Shown piece by piece: positions 36,395 to 44,286 of a DNA stretch of 64,000 bases. Made by a program: the position numbers and the translations under genes. Location: assembly GCA_947457615.1 (NCBI GenBank), contig CANGWK010000003.1, forward strand, positions 1-64,000, written 5' to 3'. The notes under the pieces were generated by a model. That model was given only the letters and a program-made list of their open reading frames with translations, searched no databases and had not been told where the DNA came from. Every line of letters starts with the position of its first letter. The first letter of the stretch is position 1. Origin of the DNA: Flavobacteriaceae bacterium. Lineage in GTDB: Bacteria > Bacteroidota > Bacteroidia > Flavobacteriales > Flavobacteriaceae.

Positions 36395-37110
36395 TTTTTT
36401 TTTTGAGTATTTTGAATGGTTTTTAATTTTAATCCAATTTCTTTACCTATTTTAGTTTCTTTAAGTTCAGAATCTAAACTAGAAAAGGTTTTGTTAACTT
36501 TAGCTAAATCAAATTTAGGAGAGTTAAACATATTTTGAATTAACAATAAAGAGATGTATGATTCAGAATTTTGCTCTGGATAGACAGCCATATAATCATC
36601 CATTCCTTTTTGAATATCTGTGTACTGTTTTTTTAATTTTTCAACCGTAACATTGTCATTTTTCTTTTGAGCATCCATTAATTTTTGGATATTTTTATTT
36701 TGAAAATCAACAAGTTTTTTCTGAAATGTATTTAACTTAACATTGAATTTTTGAAACTCTTCGTTATTGTTAGTACCACCAATTTCAGACTTCCAGATAC
36801 TATCTTTATCCACTTTAACTTCTATTTCACCAGTTTCAAGTATAAATGGAATTGGTTGTTGCAATCCCTTAACAAATAAGGCATGCATAGATGCTTCTTT
36901 TACTTTACCTTTAATTTCAAATGTTCCAGCTTTTACTTTAGCAGAGTCAACACTCACCACAACGCCAAATTCATTTTGTTTTTTAATTACTACCATTATT
37001 CCATCAGCAATTCCTTTGGCTTTACCAGTAATTAGGAATTCCCCTTTACGAACTTTACTACAACCAAAAATGGTTAAAGAAAGAACCAATAATAAAACTA
37101 TTTTTTTCAT
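36391..37110 (-). CDS. DUF4369 lipoprotein domain (5' part of the frameshifted TlpA-like gene)
   Basis: The product is 239 residues with lipobox IFGC (Cys17). A DUF4369 beta domain follows (GEFLITGKAKGIADGIMVVIKKQ split at the turn, about 23-110), then a long helical linker (about 125-230). The frame ends in QNTQKKK and a stop created directly after an A11 run. Adding one A, or a -1 slip on it, joins it to the thioredoxin frame. Thus the protein as written lacks its catalytic domain. This is either a real phase or inactivating change, transcript or ribosome slippage, or a homopolymer sequencing error. Confidence 0.82.
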   Translation of the reverse strand: MKKIVLLLVLSLTIFGCSKVRKGEFLITGKAKGIADGIMVVIKKQNEFGVVVSVDSAKVKAGTFEIKGKVKEASMHALFVKGLQQPIPFILETGEIEVKVDKDSIWKSEIGGTNNNEEFQKFNVKLNTFQKKLVDFQNKNIQKLMDAQKKNDNVTVEKLKKQYTDIQKGMDDYMAVYPEQNSESYISLLLIQNMFNSPKFDLAKVNKTFSSLDSELKETKIGKEIGLKLKTIQNTQKKK

Positions 37111-37243
37111 TTTATATACTATTTAATTTTTGGCAAAAGTATTTAAAAAATTATTAACAACACAATATTTATGATATGTTTTAGTATTGACAATAAATAT
37201 ATTTAAATTAATAGACAGAATAGTCCTATTAATAAGTAAAATT

Positions 37244-37963
37244 TTATTTGCTCGCTTCTTTTTTTGCATCGTCAACCATTTTGTCGTTTGCAACGATAGC
37301 AAATTCAACTCTGCGGTTCTGCGACCGCCCTTCAGGAGTATCATTCGTTGCAATAGGATCTGCAATTCCCATACCAGAGGTAGTAAAACGGGAAGCGGTT
37401 AATCCTTTAACAGTTAAGTAAGCCATCACTGATGCTGCTCTTTGTTCTGACAAGGTTAGATTATGTTCCGGTTTTCCGGTACTATCTGTATATCCGTAAA
37501 TAACTATATTAGTTTCCCCATAACTTTTAAAAACCGAAACTAATCGATCTAAATTTGCTTTGGCAGTTGCAGTCAATGAAGATTTGTTTGTATCAAATCG
37601 TACAGAATTCTCTCCTAAAGTCAGTTTAATTCCTTCTCCTACTCGTTCTACAGTTGCCCCAGGTAGAGCTGTTTGAATTTCACGTGCTTGTTTGTCCATT
37701 TTATTTCCAATTACACCCCCTGCAACCCCTCCAATAACTCCACCAAGTACGGCTCCTAAAGCTCCGTTACCTCCCTTTCCTAAATTATTTCCAAGTACTG
37801 CACCTAAAAGTCCTCCTGCAACTGCACCAATTCCTGCACCACGCTGGGTTTTATTTGTGTTTTTTGCAGCTTCACAACTTGTCAATAACGACCCAAAACT
37901 AAAACTTAAAACTAAAACTACTATGGTAATTTTCTGTATTAATCCTTTTCTACTTACTTTCAT
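37244..37963 (-). CDS. OmpA-family lipoprotein with glycine-zipper domain
   Basis: The product is 239 residues. A lipoprotein signal (LLTSC, Cys30) is followed by a glycine-zipper segment (GAGIGAVAGGLLGAVLG and following, about 43-90). A C-terminal OmpA peptidoglycan-binding domain has VRFDTNKSSLTATAK, YGYTDSTGKPEHNLTLSEQRA (Asp and Arg of the murein-binding site) and NRRVEFAI. It anchors the outer membrane to murein. A lipocalin-like lipoprotein gene lies just upstream on the same strand (112-base gap), a pairing that suggests co-regulation. Confidence 0.9.
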   Translation of the reverse strand: MKVSRKGLIQKITIVVLVLSFSFGSLLTSCEAAKNTNKTQRGAGIGAVAGGLLGAVLGNNLGKGGNGALGAVLGGVIGGVAGGVIGNKMDKQAREIQTALPGATVERVGEGIKLTLGENSVRFDTNKSSLTATAKANLDRLVSVFKSYGETNIVIYGYTDSTGKPEHNLTLSEQRAASVMAYLTVKGLTASRFTTSGMGIADPIATNDTPEGRSQNRRVEFAIVANDKMVDDAKKEASK

Positions 37964-38074
37964 TTTGAATTTATTTATATTGTTTTTAATTATTTATTTA
38001 ATTTAAGTACTAATTACAATTATTCATAAGAACTTACTTACAAATATTAAATTTTCTGTCATTATAAAACTTGT

Positions 38075-38548
38075 TTAATTTTTATTAAATTGATACACTA
38101 CATTTACAAACTGACCTCCCACGTTAACTTTATCAACCAATTGAAAACTTGTTTCGGTTAAATTTGCAATAGTTAAAATGTAACCTTCTAGCACTTTCTT
38201 CGCTTTAGTATCATTAATAATTTTCATTACTAAATTTCCTTCCTTATTAATATACCAAGTTATTGGAGACGAAAAAGCCGTGCATGAGGCATTATTTAAA
38301 GCCATTTCTCCTTTATTATTATTAGAAATAAACTTCCAATTACTACCCACAAAACATTTAGAATCAGCAAGATCAAAGGAATTTATCTTAATATAATCAG
38401 AACCTGGAAACGTGACCGAAGCAATTGTCCAATTTCCTTTAATCGCCACCTCCGATTTGGTGTCTAATTTAGTATTGACGATAGTTTGTTTTGGTTTACA
38501 GCCAACAAAAATTACTCCCAAAAGCAGTAGAATTACATTTTTTTTCAT
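38075..38548 (-). CDS. Lipocalin-like lipoprotein
   Basis: The product is 157 residues. The signal has lipobox VGC (Cys17). The beta-barrel region begins IKGNWTIASVTFPGSDYIKINSF and closes with SFQLVDKVNVGGQFVNVVYQF. The GxW near the start (KGNWTI) is the lipocalin signature. It is presumably tethered to the outer membrane facing the periplasm, and the ligand is unknown. It precedes the OmpA lipoprotein gene on the same strand. Confidence 0.8.
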   Translation of the reverse strand: MKKNVILLLLGVIFVGCKPKQTIVNTKLDTKSEVAIKGNWTIASVTFPGSDYIKINSFDLADSKCFVGSNWKFISNNNKGEMALNNASCTAFSSPITWYINKEGNLVMKIINDTKAKKVLEGYILTIANLTETSFQLVDKVNVGGQFVNVVYQFNKN

Positions 38549-38728
38549 AGTTTTTAAGTAAGATTAAGATAATAAAAGCATTCTAGCTTTCTATCTTTAG
38601 TTTAGTTAAAAGTAAGTATAATTATTTGAAATAAAAAATAATAATCGCGTCATTTTGTCATATTTTTTGATTTGGTATTGAATTTGAATAGATGGATTCA
38701 AACAATTGTTTCACTTAAAATTCAAAAT

Positions 38729-40618
38729 ATGAGTACAGGAAAAATTAATGTTTCAGTAGAAAACATTTTCCCTTTGATTAAGAAATTTCTTTACAGCGAT
38801 CATGAAATTTTTCTTCGTGAATTAGTTTCTAATGCAACGGATGCTACTTTAAAACTAAAACATTTAACCAGCATCGGGGAAGCCAAAGTAGAATATGGCA
38901 ACCCAATTATTGAAGTCAAAATTGATAAAGAAGGCAAAAAACTGCACATCATCGACCAAGGTTTAGGAATGACTTCTGAAGAAGTTGAAAAATACATCAA
39001 CCAAGTTGCGTTTTCTGGAGCAGAAGAGTTTTTAGAAAAATACAAAGATTCTGTCAAAGACTCTGGAATTATCGGTCATTTTGGTCTAGGTTTTTATTCT
39101 GCTTTTATGGTTGCAGAAAAAGTTGAGATCATTACTAAATCTTTCAAAGACGAGCCTGCTGCTCATTGGACGTGTGACGGAAGCCCAGAATTTACTTTAG
39201 TACCTTCTGATAAAACTACTCGTGGATCGGAAATAATCCTACATATTGCCGAAGATTCTTTAGAGTTCTTAGAAGAACATAAAATCAAAGAATTACTTAC
39301 TAAGTACAATAAATTCATGCCAGTTTCGATTAAATTCGGAACCAAAACAGAAACACTTCCTAAACCAGAAGACGCTCCAGAAGATTACAAAGCCGAAACT
39401 ATTGAGGTTGACAACATTATTAATAATCCAAATCCTGCTTGGACTAAACTTCCTGCCGATTTAAAAGAGGAAGATTATAAACAATTCTACCATGAATTGT
39501 ATCCAATGCAATTTGAAGAGCCCCTTTTTAATATTCATTTAAATGTAGATTATCCGTTTAATTTGACTGGTATTTTATATTTTCCTAAAATGTCCTCCGA
39601 TTTACAAATGCAAAAGGATAAGATCCAATTGTATCAAAATCAGGTGTATGTTACCGATAATGTAGAAGGAATTGTCCCTGAGTTTTTAGGAATGTTAAAA
39701 GGTGTAATTGATTCACCGGATATCCCATTAAACGTTTCTCGTTCAGGTTTACAAGCCGATAGTAATGTAAAGAAAATATCCAATTACATTACTCGTAAAG
39801 TTGCCGACAAAATGAAATCGTTGTTCAATGACAACCGCGAAGATTTTGAAAAAAAATGGAACGACATAAAAATCGTTTTAGAATACGGAATGTTATCGGA
39901 ACCTAAATTCTATGAAAAAGCAGGAGATTTTGTATTGTACCCAACAGTAAACGATAAATATTATACTCTAGCCGAATTAAAAGAAAATCTTGCTGCTAAT
40001 CAAACCGACAAAAACGGAAAATTAGTTGTTCTATATGCTTCAAATAAAGAAGCGCAACACAGTTATATAGACATTGCAAAAGAAAAAGGATACGAAGTTT
40101 TAGTTTTGGATTCTCCTATTGTTTCGCATTTAATTCAAAAATTAGAGGGTGATAACGAGAATTTAACTTTCGTTCGTGTGGACTCGGATCATCTAGATAA
40201 ATTAATCGATAAAGAAGATACTCAAATCTCAAAATTATCAGATGAAGAACAAACAAATTTGAAAACTGTAGTAGAAGAATTCGTTCCTAAAGCCAACTAT
40301 TCGGTACAATTGGAGCCAATGGATAGCGCAGCAGCACCTTTCATGATTACACAACCTGAATTCATGCGTCGTATGAAAGAAATGAGTCAATCTGGCGGTG
40401 GTGGCGGAATGTTCGGTATGGGTAATTTTCCAGAAATGTATAATTTGGTGGTGAACTCTAACTCCGAATTGGCAACTACTATCCTACAAACCGAAGACAA
40501 AACGGCTCAAAAAAGTTTAATCAAACAAGCTTTGGATTTAGCTAAAATCTCGCAAGGATTATTAAAAGGTGAAGAACTAACAGCTTTTGTTAAACGTAGT
40601 TTTGAATTGATTAAATAA
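38729..40618 (+). CDS. htpG: Molecular chaperone HtpG (Hsp90)
   Basis: The product is 629 residues from the ATG at 38729 (MSTGKINVSVENIFPLIKKF). An upstream in-frame ATG adds 19 residues unlike the family. The GHKL ATPase motifs are ELVSNATDATLKL, IIDQGLGMTSEEV and GHFGLGFYSAFMVA. The middle domain has NVSRSGLQADSNVKKIS. HtpG is an ATP-driven cytosolic chaperone. A Gly/Met-rich stretch near the C-terminus (SGGGGGMFGMGNFPEM) is an insertion also known from Bacteroidota HtpG. A terminator follows. Confidence 0.96.
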   Translation: MSTGKINVSVENIFPLIKKFLYSDHEIFLRELVSNATDATLKLKHLTSIGEAKVEYGNPIIEVKIDKEGKKLHIIDQGLGMTSEEVEKYINQVAFSGAEEFLEKYKDSVKDSGIIGHFGLGFYSAFMVAEKVEIITKSFKDEPAAHWTCDGSPEFTLVPSDKTTRGSEIILHIAEDSLEFLEEHKIKELLTKYNKFMPVSIKFGTKTETLPKPEDAPEDYKAETIEVDNIINNPNPAWTKLPADLKEEDYKQFYHELYPMQFEEPLFNIHLNVDYPFNLTGILYFPKMSSDLQMQKDKIQLYQNQVYVTDNVEGIVPEFLGMLKGVIDSPDIPLNVSRSGLQADSNVKKISNYITRKVADKMKSLFNDNREDFEKKWNDIKIVLEYGMLSEPKFYEKAGDFVLYPTVNDKYYTLAELKENLAANQTDKNGKLVVLYASNKEAQHSYIDIAKEKGYEVLVLDSPIVSHLIQKLEGDNENLTFVRVDSDHLDKLIDKEDTQISKLSDEEQTNLKTVVEEFVPKANYSVQLEPMDSAAAPFMITQPEFMRRMKEMSQSGGGGGMFGMGNFPEMYNLVVNSNSELATTILQTEDKTAQKSLIKQALDLAKISQGLLKGEELTAFVKRSFELIK

Positions 40619-40649
40619 GACTTTAAGAAAATAGACTAATAGATGATAG

Positions 40650-40678
40650 ACCTGCGAGTGCAAACTTGCAGGTTTTTT
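40650..40678 (+). terminator. Terminator of htpG
   Basis: ACCTGC-AG and CT-GCAGGT arms with single bulges precede six T residues, 31 bases after the htpG stop. Confidence 0.75.
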
Positions 40679-40696
40679 ATTTCCACTAATTTCAGG

Positions 40697-40827
40697 AGCG
40701 AAACATTGGGCATTTAAATAAAGGAAATTCCTGCCATACGTTCCAATCTGTCATTGCAAAGCACGAAGCAATCTCACCACACAATTCATTTATCGCAATG
40801 CCAGGATTTTCACTTCTGTCAGGGCTA
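40697..40827 (-). repeat. Dispersed composite repeat, family A, copy 3 (inverted)
   Basis: Read on the minus strand it begins TAGCCCTGACAGAAGTGAAA and ends CCCAATGTTTCGCT, as in copies 1 and 2. Its core is different again and contains GTGAGATTGCTTCGTGC followed by TTTGCAATGACAG. Together with the htpG terminator and the promoter at 40917 it accounts for the 328-base gap between htpG and the next gene. Confidence 0.75.
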
Positions 40828-40916
40828 ACAAGGTAATGTCTTTTGTGAAAATAGAATTTCAAAAAACATCTAATTACAAATTGAATTATTTATACTATTT
40901 CAATTTAAATATTTTG

Positions 40917-40924
40917 TATTTTTG
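40917..40924 (+). promoter_or_regulatory. -7 promoter element of the acetyltransferase-like gene
   Basis: TATTTTTG is an exact consensus match, 22 bases before the ATG at 40947. Confidence 0.5.
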
Positions 40925-40946
40925 ACATAAGAGTAATAACATCCAA

Positions 40947-41456
40947 ATGGAACAAAGTTTTATTATCGATAAATTAACTGATTCAATATTGAATACTATT
41001 TCTGGGGATAGTTTTCAAACAGAAGTTAATAAATTAACGACTATTGATATAATAAACATCACAAAGAAAAACAATTGGAAATTTGATTGGAAATCAGAAT
41101 TTAATGACATTCAAAAAGAAGTTTACAAATTATCAATAGTAAATAATTCAAAAATCATTCAAGGCCTATTGAGTATAACGATTGAAAAAGATCATGTTTT
41201 TATGAATTTACTAGAAAGTGCTCCTTTTAACATAGGAAAAAACAAACTTTACGAAGGTGTTGCAGGAAATTTAGTTGCTTTTGCTTGTAAACTTTCATTC
41301 CAAAAAGGTTTTGATGGATATGTTGCTTTTACGTCTAAAACAAATTTAATTAAGCACTATGAAGAAAATCTAGGTGCTTATCATTTTAAAAACCAAAGAA
41401 TGATTCTTGAACCGATAGCATCTAAAAAATTAGTAGAAAAATATTTTAAATCCTAA
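40947..41456 (+). CDS. GNAT-like N-acetyltransferase
   Basis: The product is 169 residues. The C-terminal half has a GNAT-like motif A (YEGVAGNLVAFACKLSFQKG, about 101-120) followed by a beta strand (YVAFTSK) and HYEENLGAYHFKNQRMILE, the typical motif B end. The canonical QxxGxG/A loop is reduced to GVAGN. The family transfers acetyl groups from acetyl-CoA. The next gene, a 53-residue protein, starts three bases after its stop. The pair resembles a small two-gene module found as an insertion in Bacteroidota; whether it is a toxin-antitoxin pair is open. Confidence 0.7.
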   Translation: MEQSFIIDKLTDSILNTISGDSFQTEVNKLTTIDIINITKKNNWKFDWKSEFNDIQKEVYKLSIVNNSKIIQGLLSITIEKDHVFMNLLESAPFNIGKNKLYEGVAGNLVAFACKLSFQKGFDGYVAFTSKTNLIKHYEENLGAYHFKNQRMILEPIASKKLVEKYFKS

Positions 41457-41459
41457 AAA

Positions 41460-41621
41460 ATGAATTTAATAAAAGAACCTAAAGGTGTTGACTTTATTAT
41501 TCAAAGCCCGCCTTTAACCGAAAAAGAACGAATTGAAATAAGTGAATTTATTGCGACAAGAAAATCTAAAAAAACTGCAGTAAAAAAAATTCCAAAAACA
41601 AAAGTTTTCATTAATAAATAA
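41460..41621 (+). CDS. Small partner protein of the acetyltransferase (53 residues)
   Basis: From the ATG at 41460 it reads MNLIKEPKGVDFIIQSPPL, then TEKERIEISEFIATRKSKK and a basic tail KKTAVKKIPKTK. It has a protein-like composition and an antitoxin-like layout, with a structured N-terminus and a basic tail. The frame does not end naturally: after the TAA at 41619 the same frame stays open for 28 more codons to a TAG at 41706, ending LQKIVELGLGGKLELAIKL. Either the gene once encoded 82 residues and has acquired a stop, or the second part is a remnant of another gene. Confidence 0.65.
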   Translation: MNLIKEPKGVDFIIQSPPLTEKERIEISEFIATRKSKKTAVKKIPKTKVFINK

Positions 41622-41746
41622 CCCGCAATAGTTTGCCTAATTTCTACTTTACAAAAAATTGTTGAACTAGGCTTAGGCGGAAAATTAGAACTTGCTATCA
41701 AATTATAGAGGAATCTCTGCCCCTCCCCGAAAATCAAAATAAAAAA

Positions 41747-41775
41747 AATCCACAGATAATTTATTCTGTGGATTG
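41747..41775. terminator. Hairpin after the acetyltransferase module
   Basis: AATCCACAGA and TCTGTGGATT arms form a near-perfect palindrome with eight A residues on the left side. In minus-strand sense it would look like a terminator, but no minus-strand gene ends here. In plus sense it may end the small module transcript. Confidence 0.45.
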
Positions 41776-41813
41776 TATAAGTAGTTTAAGTTTGTCTAAT
41801 ATACTTTGTGGGC

Positions 41814-42071
41814 ATGGATTGAAAATCCGCGCTATCGGGTGTTAGAAAATCTACTATAAATCCCGAGATAATAAGCCTTGGTAAACGTATTGAAGAGATA
41901 ATAAAATTAAAAGGATTAAAAACAAGAGAAGTTGCCCACGATGCAGATATGGATGTTGAAAATCTAAGAAAATATATAAAAGGCAAACAAGAGATGAAAG
42001 TTTCTACAATGCTTAAAATCTCAAAATCATTAGGTGTATCTACAAATGAATTATTTAATTTTATTAAGTAA
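41814..42071 (+). pseudogene. XRE-type helix-turn-helix regulator without an intact start
   Basis: An open frame from 41823 to the stop at 42069 encodes INPEIISLGKRIEEIIKLKG, LKTREVAHDADMDVENLRKY, IKGKQEMKVSTMLKISKSLG and VSTNELFNFIK. This is a complete XRE/Cro-type DNA-binding domain. The only in-frame ATG upstream (41814) is followed by GAT and then TGA, so the frame is closed at codon 3. The first ATG after that lies in the middle of the domain. A G-to-A change turning TGG into TGA would explain it. Otherwise a rare non-ATG start must be used. Confidence 0.7.
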
Positions 42072-42154
42072 TAAAATGTTGAAAACTGAGATAGTACATT
42101 TTATTCCTAAGGTAAAATAAAATTAGCGACCTTTGTTGTTTAAAATACTTCTAA

Positions 42155-42553
42155 ATGACACTCCACATAGAAACCCCTGCCCTATTATTCTCTGCAACCT
42201 CCTTAATATTACTGGCGTATACCAATCGATTTTTAACTATTGCTCAAATAGTACGCAGTTTGAAAAAAAATTATGACGAAGTTAAAAACAAAAGTATTTT
42301 AGTAGAAATAACGAACCTCAACTTAAGATTAACGTTAATTAGATACATGCAGTTATTTGGTGTGTTGTGCTTGTTTCTTTCGGTATTTTCAATGTTAGTT
42401 TTGTTTCTGGAATGGCAATTGACGGGAATCTACTTTTTTGGCGCAAGCCTACTTTGCCTTCTTATTTCTTTAGGTATTTCGTTTTGGGAAATTAGTATTT
42501 CAGTTAATGCCTTACGTATTCATTTAAGTGATTTGATGGAGGAAGAAAAATAA
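42155..42553 (+). CDS. DUF2721 membrane protein
   Basis: The product is 132 residues. An N-terminal hydrophobic helix (ETPALLFSATSLILLAYTNRF) is followed by a charged segment with IVRSLKKNYDE, then two transmembrane helices (LFGVLCLFLSVFSMLVLFLE split in two, and FFGASLLCLLISLGISFW). The ending ISVNALRIHLSDLMEEE matches the DUF2721 family. The function is unknown. The 3' end runs directly into the tandem repeat array. Confidence 0.85.
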   Translation: MTLHIETPALLFSATSLILLAYTNRFLTIAQIVRSLKKNYDEVKNKSILVEITNLNLRLTLIRYMQLFGVLCLFLSVFSMLVLFLEWQLTGIYFFGASLLCLLISLGISFWEISISVNALRIHLSDLMEEEK

Positions 42554-42866
42554 AATCAACCACAAATTCGCAAATTATGTTAACTCTAAAAGAAAATAAA
42601 TTTGCGAATCTGCGGTAAATAATTTTATAAAAATCCCAGCAAACAAGTAATTCGCGTTTTCAAATAAAATAAAATCAACCGCAAATTCGCAAATTATGTT
42701 AACTCTAAAAGAAAATAAAATTTGCGAATCTGCGGTAAATAATTTTATAAAAATCCCAGCAAACAAGTAATTCGCATTTTCAAATAAAATAAAATCAACC
42801 GCAAATTCGCAAACTATGTTAACTCTAAAAGAAAATAAATTTGCGAATCTGCGGTAAATAATTTAT
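42552..42866. repeat. Tandem array of 2.6 units, 119-120 bp, each with a hairpin
   Basis: Units start at 42552, 42671 and 42791. The second is one A longer, and the third stops after the hairpin. Each unit has CCGCAAATTCGCAAATT-type left arms and AATTTGCGAATCTGCGG right arms around a 25-base A-rich loop, followed in units 1 and 2 by a spacer ending GTAATTCGC-TTTTCAAAT. Differences between units are single bases (e.g. ACCACAAA in unit 1 versus ACCGCAAA), so duplication is recent. Confidence 0.9.
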
Positions 42867-42887
42867 TGATGAAGTGAATATAAACTA

Positions 42888-44066
42888 CTAGTACTCAAAA
42901 GTACCATATTCACTAATAATAGTTAGTTTTTTGTTTTCGCTTGCTTCTACTCTACCCACAATTTGTGCTGCAACACCAAACGATTGGGAGATTGCAATGA
43001 TATCAGTAGCAATTTCTTGAGGCACATATAATTCCATGCGGTGACCACAATTAAACACTTGGTACATTTCTTTCCAATCGGTTTTGGATTGCTCTTGTAT
43101 CAGCTGAAACAAAGGTGGCACCGGAAATAAATTATCTTTAATTACGTGAACAGCATCTACAAAGTGTAATACTTTAGTTTGCGCTCCTCCAGAGCAATGC
43201 ACCATGCCGTGAATTTCGGTTGGAGTGTATTTATTTAAAATAGATTTTATAATTGGAGCATAGGTTCTTGTTGGTGATAATACTAATTTTCCGGCATCAA
43301 TTGGAGAATTAGCAACAGCATCTGTAAGTTGCACACCACCTGAATACACCAAATCTTTAGGAACCGAACTATCGTAACTCTCCGGAAACTTATCTGCTAA
43401 ATAATTCGCAAAAACGTCATGACGCGCAGAGGTCAATCCGTTGCTACCCATTCCGCCATTATACTCTTTTTCATAATCGGCTTGACCAAAGGAAGCCAAA
43501 CCTACAATAATATCACCTGGTTTTATGTTTCCATTATTCACCACATCGCTACGTTTCATTCTAGCAGTAACTGTAGAATCTACAATAATAGTTCGAACTA
43601 AATCGCCCACATCTGCAGTTTCACCACCGGTAGAATGAATTGTTACACCAAAGGTTTTTAATTCGGCAATAAGTTCTTCGGTACCATTGATAATTGCCGA
43701 TAAAACTTCAGCAGGAATAAGGTTTTTATTTCTTCCTATAGTAGACGAAAGCAAAATATCATTAGTTGCACCTACACATAATAAATCGTCTATATTCATT
43801 ATCAAAGCATCTTGAGCAATGCCTTTCCATACCGAAATATCTCCGGTTTCTTTCCAATACATATAGGCCAAAGATGATTTGGTACCCGCACCATCGGCAT
43901 GCATAATTATACAATAATCTTCGTCATGGGTCAAATAATCGGGAACGATTTTGCAGAATGCTTTAGGAAATAATCCTTTGTCTATATTTTTAATTGCATT
44001 GTGAACATCTTCTTTAGATGCAGAAACTCCGCGCAAGGCGTAACGTTGGCTGTTATCAGAACTCAT
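42888..44066 (-). CDS. purM: Phosphoribosylformylglycinamidine cyclo-ligase (AIR synthase)
   Basis: The product is 392 residues from the ATG at 44066 (MSSDNSQRYALRGVSASKED). The open frame has an earlier ATG giving eight extra residues (MPQHNNYI) not expected. AIRS hallmarks: MHADGAGTKSSLAYMY, ALIMNIDDLLCVGA, STGGETADVGDLVRTIIVD and HCSGGAQTKVLHF. The enzyme closes the imidazole ring of AIR from FGAM with ATP. It is about 50 residues longer than E. coli PurM (345), as in other Bacteroidota. It stands alone, 22 kb from purK-purE. Confidence 0.92.
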   Translation of the reverse strand: MSSDNSQRYALRGVSASKEDVHNAIKNIDKGLFPKAFCKIVPDYLTHDEDYCIIMHADGAGTKSSLAYMYWKETGDISVWKGIAQDALIMNIDDLLCVGATNDILLSSTIGRNKNLIPAEVLSAIINGTEELIAELKTFGVTIHSTGGETADVGDLVRTIIVDSTVTARMKRSDVVNNGNIKPGDIIVGLASFGQADYEKEYNGGMGSNGLTSARHDVFANYLADKFPESYDSSVPKDLVYSGGVQLTDAVANSPIDAGKLVLSPTRTYAPIIKSILNKYTPTEIHGMVHCSGGAQTKVLHFVDAVHVIKDNLFPVPPLFQLIQEQSKTDWKEMYQVFNCGHRMELYVPQEIATDIIAISQSFGVAAQIVGRVEASENKKLTIISEYGTFEY

Positions 44067-44172
44067 TATGTAGTTGTTGTGTTGTGGCACAAAGATAGTA
44101 ATTTGAATTACGAATTATCAAATTGGTATTATAAAGTAAATGAAAAATTAATAAGCAGTTCCAAAAAAAATA

Positions 44173-44238
44173 ACCACAGATTAACAGATTTTATTTATTT
44201 AACCATTAAAAAACTTCATAATCTGTGAATCAGTGGCT
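44173..44238. repeat. Hairpin repeat of the 9-base-phased CACAGATT type
   Basis: ACCACAGATTAACAGATT on the left faces AATCTGTGAATCAGTGGCT on the right, making a stem of about 17 pairs with few mismatches around a 30-base A+T-rich loop. The same repeat design occurs at 8688, 42552 and 60415. Confidence 0.65.
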
Positions 44239-44286
44239 AAAAAAACTTTAATTAATTAATAGCAAATAATACAGGATAAATTTTAG

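Noticed and set aside
36391..36410. Programmed -1 ribosomal frameshift as the established explanation of the split tlpA-like gene
   Set aside because: The A11 run is slippery, but I see no strong downstream stem at the right distance. Homopolymer error or phase variation is equally likely, so it is kept as a question only.
37123..37365. 80-codon minus-strand frame between the OmpA and TlpA-like genes
   Set aside because: It lies mostly inside the OmpA C-terminal coding region in another frame; the remaining part is A+T-rich spacer.
42552..42866. CRISPR array
   Set aside because: The repeated unit is 119-120 bp with near-identical spacers, only 2.6 copies and no cas genes; it is a tandem duplication.
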